Shown piece by piece: positions 6,086 through 9,181 of a DNA stretch of 9,181 nt. The notes under the pieces are model-generated. The model saw only the letters and a program-made list of their open reading frames with translations. It ran no database searches and was not told the DNA's origin. The translations under genes were made by a program, and so were the position numbers. Positions within the stretch are counted from its first letter, which is position 1, and each line of letters opens with the position of its first letter. The DNA is from CALGFH01 sp045807325 (GTDB taxonomy: Bacteria; Actinomycetota; CALGFH01), in NCBI GenBank assembly GCA_045807325.1, contig JBJMHP010000164.1, forward strand, positions 1 to 9,181, given 5' to 3'.

Positions 6086-6448
6086 TCAGCCGACCCGGTG
6101 GCCGGGAGCGACGGGGCGGTCGGGGCGCAGGAGGATGACGGTGCCGTCGGCGTCGTAGACGCCCAAGACCAGGACCTCGGACTTGAAACTGGCGATCCGC
6201 CGGGGCGGGAAGTTGGCCACGCAGACCACGGTCGTCCCGACCAGCTCCTGGGGCCGGTAGCTGGTGATCTGGGCGCTGGCCACGCGCTCCCCGAGCGGGC
6301 CCAGATCGAGCCGGAGCTTGTAGGCGGGCCGCCTGGCCTCCGGGAACTCCTCCGCGGCGGTGACCACGGCCGAGCGGATGTCGACGGCGAAGAACTGGTC
6401 GGCCTCGACGGTGGGCAGGATGTTGCTGGTTTCGGTTGACTGTGGCAT
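6086..6448 (-). CDS. csaA: CsaA-type tRNA-binding (OB-fold) chaperone-like protein
   Basis: This 120-residue protein is a full-length member of the CsaA family, close to the stand-alone tRNA-binding domain found at the C-terminus of some methionyl-tRNA synthetases. Family blocks seen are VDIRSA (22-27), EFPEARRPAYKLRLDLG (34-50), SAQITSYRPQEL (58-69), NFPPRRIASFKSEVLVLG (79-96) and LLRPDRPV (106-113). Bacillus CsaA forms dimers, shows chaperone activity and has been linked to protein export; the fold also binds tRNA. The first 15 residues (MPQSTETSN...) extend slightly beyond the usual start. The ATG at 6448 lies only 6 nt after a TAGCCT -10 box with no RBS between, so the message is probably leaderless. 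It diverges from the DivIVA-like gene and converges on the nuclease gene. Family call is firm; the cellular role here is inferred. Confidence 0.93.
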   Translation of the reverse strand: MPQSTETSNILPTVEADQFFAVDIRSAVVTAAEEFPEARRPAYKLRLDLGPLGERVASAQITSYRPQELVGTTVVCVANFPPRRIASFKSEVLVLGVYDADGTVILLRPDRPVAPGHRVG

Positions 6449-6537
6449 GAGGGTAGGCTATCGCGCGTCCGGGCGGGTCGTCCCGCGAGATAGGATTTCG
6501 CCACCGGTCCCCATCCGCGGAAATGGAGGTCTCCCCT
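6449..6537. promoter_or_regulatory. Divergent promoters of csaA and the DivIVA-like gene
   Basis: On the minus strand TAGCCT (6460-6455) lies 6 nt before the csaA ATG, the spacing expected of a leaderless transcript; GGGACG (6484-6479, 18-nt spacer) is a weak -35. On the plus strand TAGGAT (6491-6496) is a good -10 for the other gene, with no clear -35. GGAGG at 6525-6529 is its RBS, 8 nt before the GTG at 6538. The RBS overlaps an in-frame ATG at 6523, which argues against that ATG as the start. Confidence 0.55.
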
Positions 6538-7734
6538 GTGAGCGCGTTCGAGCCAGAGCTGCCGGCCGAGCCGAAGGTCGACATGCCCGACTTCATGGTC
6601 GTCCTTCGTGGCTTCGACCGCCGGCAGGTGGAGATGTGGGCCGCCGAGGTGGCCAGCCAGATCGAGCAGGAGCGGCGGCGGGCCGACGAGGCCGAGAGGC
6701 GCGCCTACCGCGTCCAGATCGAGGACAAGGGCGCCCCGTCCTTCACCCATCTGGGCACCCACGTGGCCAGCATCCTGGAGGAGGCCGGCCGGTCGTCGGA
6801 GAACATGCTGGCCGACGCGGCCGATCGGGCTCAGGAGACGGTCGACACCGCCGAGGCGGAGGCGGCCGAGATCATCAAGGCGGCCGAGCACCGGGCCGGC
6901 GAGATCGAGGGAGAGGCCCGCCGGACCCTCGAGGAGTCCCGGGCCGAGGGGGCGCGGGTCGAGGAGGACGCCCTCCAGGCCGCCGAGGAGATGCGGGCCC
7001 AGGCCGAGCAGGACGCCAGGGCGGTGCTGGAGGAGGCCCGCGACGCCACCGACCTGATCTGGCAGGAGGCCGAGCGCGAGCGCCTCGGGGTCGAGGCCGA
7101 GACGATCCGGCTGGAGACCCTGCGGCACCGGTCGCTGGAGCAGCTCGGCCGGGTCTACGGCCACCTCGAGTCGGTCCTGGACGAGGTCCGGGTCGGCATC
7201 GGCCGGGTCGAGGAGGAGCAGGAGGACCAGGACGAGGCGACCGCCGCCGCGGCGGCCCGGCTCGGGGTCGAGCCCCCGGCCGCCTCCCCCGAGGAGAGCC
7301 CCCGGTTCCCAGCCCCCCGCGTCAGCGACGGCGACGCCGACGGCGACGAGTCTGCGGACCGCGCGGACGACGCCGCCGAGGGGATGCTGTCGGCCACCCG
7401 GCCGGACACCCCGGCGACCGACGACGCACCGAACCAGGACGCCGAGGCCACCCAGCGGGTCCCGGCCGCCGACACGGCCGACACGGCCGACTCTGGTGAG
7501 ACGACCCAGCCGACCCTGGGTGAGACGACCCAGCCGACCCTGCCCGGCGCGAGCTCGACCGACACCACCGAGACGACCCCGACCGTCGCCGAGACCGAGA
7601 CGCCCCCGGACGCGGCAACCGACGGCGAGCCCCCGGCCAACGGCCAGGACGTCACCCAGCAACTCCAGCCGGTCGGCAACGCCGCCGCCAAGGGCCGCCC
7701 GGGCAAGCCGTCCGACAAGGAGGACAAGGGCTAG
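6538..7734 (+). CDS. DivIVA-like coiled-coil protein with disordered acidic C-terminal tail
   Basis: The 398-residue protein starts with a short leader and a DivIVA-type N-terminal motif, FMVVLRGFDRRQVEMW (19-34), which in DivIVA/Wag31 proteins precedes the coiled coil and mediates polar or membrane association. Residues 35-65 are a coiled coil. Residues 72-225 are a long Ala/Glu/Arg helix resembling ATP synthase subunit b or other DivIVA-domain proteins. Residues 230-375 are disordered and rich in Asp, Thr, Pro and Ala, and the last 20 residues are basic (AAAKGRPGKPSDKEDKG). An exact in-frame duplication gives GETTQPTL twice (320-327, 328-335), and DTADTAD comes from a 9-bp repeat. It is not the main divisome/polar DivIVA, judging by the context; a cytoskeletal or membrane-proximal scaffold is inferred. 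The GTG start follows GGAGG by 8 nt. ATP synthase b-like similarity is probably only coiled-coil bias. Confidence 0.8.
   Translation: MSAFEPELPAEPKVDMPDFMVVLRGFDRRQVEMWAAEVASQIEQERRRADEAERRAYRVQIEDKGAPSFTHLGTHVASILEEAGRSSENMLADAADRAQETVDTAEAEAAEIIKAAEHRAGEIEGEARRTLEESRAEGARVEEDALQAAEEMRAQAEQDARAVLEEARDATDLIWQEAERERLGVEAETIRLETLRHRSLEQLGRVYGHLESVLDEVRVGIGRVEEEQEDQDEATAAAAARLGVEPPAASPEESPRFPAPRVSDGDADGDESADRADDAAEGMLSATRPDTPATDDAPNQDAEATQRVPAADTADTADSGETTQPTLGETTQPTLPGASSTDTTETTPTVAETETPPDAATDGEPPANGQDVTQQLQPVGNAAAKGRPGKPSDKEDKG
7471..7488 (+). repeat. 9-bp tandem repeat in the coiled-coil gene
   Basis: GACACGGCC is present twice in exact tandem, encoding DTADTA in the disordered tail. It keeps the reading frame and probably arose by slippage. 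Confidence 0.8.
7495..7542 (+). repeat. Exact 24-bp tandem duplication in the coiled-coil gene
   Basis: Two adjacent, identical 24-bp units (7495-7518 and 7519-7542) each encode GETTQPTL. Full identity, including wobble positions, points to a recent duplication. The unit length keeps the frame. Confidence 0.9.
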
Positions 7735-7806
7735 ACCCAGCCTCCACCGCGCCGAAAGGCCCAGGCCGGGCACGGCCGTCACCGTTGAGCGGGTCGAGGC
7801 CTGACC

Positions 7807-7824
7807 GGGAGCCGTAACGGTCCC
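7807..7824 (+). terminator. Weak hairpin downstream of the DivIVA-like gene
   Basis: GGGA (7807-7810) and CCG (7812-7814) pair with CGG (7818-7820) and TCCC (7821-7824) across a TAA loop, with one bulged G. It lies about 70 bp after the TAG stop. There is no T-tract; this is a weak candidate. Confidence 0.3.
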
Positions 7825-7875
7825 GTCACGCCCGCCAGCGAGACTGCCCCACGACCACTGCCCGGCGCCCGCTGG

Positions 7876-7899
7876 GCGGCCATCTATGCGGCCATGTAT
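7876..7899 (+). repeat. Imperfect 12-bp tandem repeat
   Basis: GCGGCCATCTAT (7876-7887) is followed directly by GCGGCCATGTAT (7888-7899), with 11 of 12 bases identical. In the frame of the hydrophobic remnant it encodes AAIY then AAMY. Confidence 0.8.
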
Positions 7900-7968
7900 G
7901 TGGACTCGAGCTGGGTCGTGCTGTCCACCCTGCTCGGGTTCGCGCTGCTGCTCACTCCCACCCGGGCC
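7894..7968 (+). pseudogene. Possible hydrophobic gene remnant (ammonium-transporter-like N-terminus)
   Basis: Twenty-five codons from an ATG at 7894 encode an acidic/polar start and one membrane segment, MYVDSSWVVLSTLLGFALLL then TPTRA. The pattern resembles the first helix of Amt/AmtB ammonium transporters (DSAWVLxSxxLVLLMTPG). After TPTRA the frame turns into Pro/Cys/Arg-rich sequence with no family resemblance, and no other frame continues it. There is no RBS before the ATG. The frame stays open into the RAM gene, but that part is a shadow. It may be a decayed gene fragment, or the likeness may be chance. Confidence 0.2.
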
Positions 7969-8017
7969 AGCCCATGCAGCCCGCCACCGCGTCACTGTGG
8001 CTGCGGGCCCGGCCCTA

Positions 8018-8035
8018 GCCGGCGATTGCGCCGGC
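8018..8035. repeat. Inverted repeat with 7-bp arms at the RAM gene promoter
   Basis: GCCGGCG (8018-8024) and CGCCGGC (8029-8035) are perfect inverted arms around ATTG. It overlaps the likely -35 box (8026-8031) of the following gene, so it could be an operator. It could also fold as a hairpin and end transcription coming from upstream. Confidence 0.5.
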
Positions 8036-8083
8036 CGCCGTGGGGCTGTTACGGTCCGGCTCTGGTCGCCGAGGTGGGGAGGG
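8026..8083 (+). promoter_or_regulatory. Promoter and RBS of the RAM protein gene
   Basis: TTGCGC (8026-8031) and TACGGT (8050-8055) are 18 nt apart and fit -35 and -10 boxes. GGGGAGGG at 8076-8083 is a strong Shine-Dalgarno site 7 nt before a TTG at 8091. This fixes the start at TTG, not at the ATG at 8040, which would overlap the promoter. Confidence 0.5.
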
Positions 8084-8090
8084 TCCCGAG

Positions 8091-8384
8091 TTGGTCACCG
8101 CCATCGTGCTCGTCACCTGCGAGGTGGACCAGACCCCGGAGACCGCCCAGGCCCTGGCCGACCTGGAAGGGGTCAGCGAGGTCTACTCGGTCGCCGGGGA
8201 CTGGGACCTGGTCGCCATCGTCCGGGTCGGCGGCCACGACGACCTGGCCGCCACCGTGACCGAGCACGTCCGCAAGGTCCACGGCGTGGCCGCGACCCGC
8301 ACCCTGATCGCCTTCCGCACCTACTCCCGACACGACCTGGACGAGATGTTCTCGGTCGGGTTCGAGGCCGGCCAGCCCGACTGA
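8091..8384 (+). CDS. Stand-alone Lrp/AsnC ligand-binding (RAM) domain protein
   Basis: The 97-residue protein is a single RAM (regulation of amino acid metabolism) domain with the beta-alpha-beta-beta-alpha-beta pattern. It has MVTAIVLVTCEVDQTPETAQ at the start, then GVSEVYSVAGDWDLVAIVRV (27-46), a helix LAATVTEHVRKVHG (52-65), and TRTLIAFRTYSRHDLDEMF (69-87). The DNA-binding helix-turn-helix of full Lrp/AsnC regulators is missing, so it cannot bind DNA by itself in the usual way. It probably assembles into ring-like oligomers that bind an amino acid or another small ligand. The TTG start follows a strong RBS and gives the usual family N-terminus. It faces trpD tail to tail with 26 bp between stops; in actinobacteria I recall RAM proteins being common beside trpD. 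Its ligand and partner are unknown. Confidence 0.9.
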   Translation: MVTAIVLVTCEVDQTPETAQALADLEGVSEVYSVAGDWDLVAIVRVGGHDDLAATVTEHVRKVHGVAATRTLIAFRTYSRHDLDEMFSVGFEAGQPD

Positions 8385-8391
8385 CCCGGGC

Positions 8392-8412
8392 CGGTCCCGG
8401 ACCGCCGCGGTC
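8392..8412. terminator. Short overlapping hairpins between the convergent RAM and trpD genes
   Basis: CGGTC (8392-8396) pairs with GACCG (8400-8404) across a CCG loop. Alternatively GACCG (8400-8404) pairs with CGGTC (8408-8412). The two stems are mutually exclusive. They fill the 26-bp gap between the two stop codons and may act as a compact bidirectional terminator. Confidence 0.3.
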
Positions 8413-9181
8413 AGGTGGCCTCGGCGGCGGCCCGGCGGGAGCTCTCCACCCAGCCGTCGAGGGCGTTGCGCGCCCGGCCCTCGTCGATCGAGCGGGCGGC
8501 CGCCTCCAGGCCGTCGGGCAGGCTGAGGGCTGCGTCGGCCGCGACCAGGGCGGCGGCCGTGTTCAGCAGGACCATGTCGCGGGCCGGGCCGCCCTGGCCG
8601 GCCAGGACCTCCTTGGCGATGGCGACGTTGCGGTCGACGTCGCCGCCGAGCAGGTCCTCGCGCTCGGCAGCGGCCAGGCCGAGCTCGGCCGGGTCGAGCA
8701 CCAGCTCCCGGACCCCGCCGGCGCTGACGTCCAGCAGCGTCGAGGTGGTCGTGGTGGTCAGCTCGTCCAGGCCGTCGTGCCCGTAGAAGACCAGGGCGTG
8801 ATGGACGCCGGTGCGCCGCAGGACCTCGGCCATGACCGGGGCCATCCGCGGGTCGGCGACGCCGAGGGCCTGGTGGCCGGCCCGGGCCGGGTTGGTCAGG
8901 GGCCCGAGGAAGTTGAACACGGTGGGCACGCCCAGCTCCCGCCGGGGCACGGCGGCGTGGCGGAACGCCGGGTGGAACACCGGGGCGAAGCAGAACCCGA
9001 TGTTGACCTCCCCCAGGGTGGCCGCGACCCCCTCGGGGGGCAGGGCGATCGCCACCCCGAGCGCCTCCAGCAGGTCGGCGCTGCCACAGCGGCCCGAGGC
9101 GGCCCGGTTGCCGTGCTTGGCCACCCGCTGGCCGGCGCCGACCGCGACCAGCGCGGCCAGGGTGGAGACGTTGAAGGTGCC
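8411..9181 (-). CDS. trpD: Anthranilate phosphoribosyltransferase, N-terminus outside window
   Basis: TrpD joins anthranilate to phosphoribosyl pyrophosphate, the second step of tryptophan synthesis from chorismate. The 256 residues visible run from GTFNVST, just after the PRPP-binding GTGGD loop that lies beyond the edge, to the natural C-terminus. Family blocks seen, numbered from the window edge, are AKHGNRAASG (21-30), GSADLLEALG (33-42), FCFAPVFHPAFRHAAVPRRELG (63-84), FNFLGPLTNPAR (89-100) and GHDGLDELTTTTTS (134-147), whose Asp-Glu pair binds Mg2+ in the family. The frame is intact with no sign of decay. No other trp gene is in the window, so this is probably the separate trpD copy common in actinobacteria, sited away from the trp operon. 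The GTG at 9124 is an internal Val, not a start. Confidence 0.95.
   Translation of the reverse strand, partial: GTFNVSTLAALVAVGAGQRVAKHGNRAASGRCGSADLLEALGVAIALPPEGVAATLGEVNIGFCFAPVFHPAFRHAAVPRRELGVPTVFNFLGPLTNPARAGHQALGVADPRMAPVMAEVLRRTGVHHALVFYGHDGLDELTTTTTSTLLDVSAGGVRELVLDPAELGLAAAEREDLLGGDVDRNVAIAKEVLAGQGGPARDMVLLNTAAALVAADAALSLPDGLEAAARSIDEGRARNALDGWVESSRRAAAEAT

Larger units (their letters stand above)
7735..8090. other. 356-bp stretch without a convincing gene
   Basis: This gap lies between the DivIVA-like gene and the RAM protein gene. It holds an imperfect hairpin at 7807-7824 (GGGA-g-CCG-TAA-CGG-TCCC) that may end the upstream transcript and an imperfect 12-bp tandem repeat at 7876-7899. 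It also holds a hydrophobic reading frame at 7894-7968 that may be a gene remnant, an inverted repeat at 8018-8035, and the promoter of the RAM gene. No tRNA or other structured RNA is recognisable. Confidence 0.6.

Noticed and set aside
4109..6439. 776-codon plus-strand frame over the nuclease and csaA genes
   Set aside because: It is a shadow frame rich in Arg, Pro and Gly; the DEDDh/GIY-YIG motifs are in the 4179 frame.
5779..7995. 738-codon minus-strand frame spanning csaA and the coiled-coil gene
   Set aside because: Its Leu/Gly/Arg content mirrors the coiled-coil gene's codons, it runs through csaA in the wrong frame, and no domain is seen.
7894..8259. Reading the 121-codon frame from 7894 as a full protein
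   Set aside because: Beyond codon 25 it is Pro/Arg/Ser-rich and overlaps the well-supported RAM gene in another frame. Only the first hydrophobic part is kept, as a possible remnant.

Overview
The window is very GC-rich, densely coding DNA with frequent GTG and TTG starts and good Shine-Dalgarno sites. It looks like a chromosomal segment of an actinobacterium (Actinomycetota). Gene content supports this: a stand-alone Lrp/AsnC RAM protein next to trpD, a DEDDh exonuclease/GIY-YIG fusion of the Mycobacterium Rv2191 type close by, and a DivIVA-like coiled-coil protein. I see no transposase, integrase, tRNA, rRNA, CRISPR array or phage gene. The content is mostly housekeeping or conserved-hypothetical.

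Layout, left to right. (1) A small four-cysteine protein (69-320, +) converges on a two-gene minus-strand operon: a zinc-ribbon protein (1909-2160) overlapping by GTGA a coiled-coil NYN-domain (PIN-like) putative ribonuclease (464-1912). A 9-bp-stem hairpin at 439-463 ends that operon. (2) A solitary malonyl-CoA:ACP transacylase (fabD-like, 2277-3200, +) diverges from the zinc-ribbon gene. (3) A TPR-like protein with two C-terminal membrane segments (3412-4095, +) is followed by the DEDDh/GIY-YIG/UVR fusion nuclease (4179-6002, +), which has its own good promoter. (4) A strong hairpin (6027-6046) separates the nuclease from convergent csaA (6086-6448, -). csaA appears to be leaderless and diverges from a DivIVA-like coiled-coil protein with a long disordered Thr/Asp/Pro tail (6538-7734, +). 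(5) A 356-bp non-genic stretch (7735-8090) holds a possible gene remnant, an imperfect 12-bp tandem repeat and a strong inverted repeat. It leads into a TTG-started RAM protein (8091-8384, +). (6) The RAM gene converges on trpD (8411-9181, -), whose N-terminus lies outside the window.

There is no clear single multi-gene system. The most unusual points are the exonuclease/GIY-YIG/UVR fusion with UvrC-like cysteines but no UvrC C-terminal nuclease, the NYN/zinc-ribbon gene pair, the duplicated ETT motifs in the tail of the coiled-coil protein, the altered GQG motif of the lone FabD, and the inverted repeat lying on the RAM gene promoter. All functional calls rest on motif recognition by eye; no database search was run.
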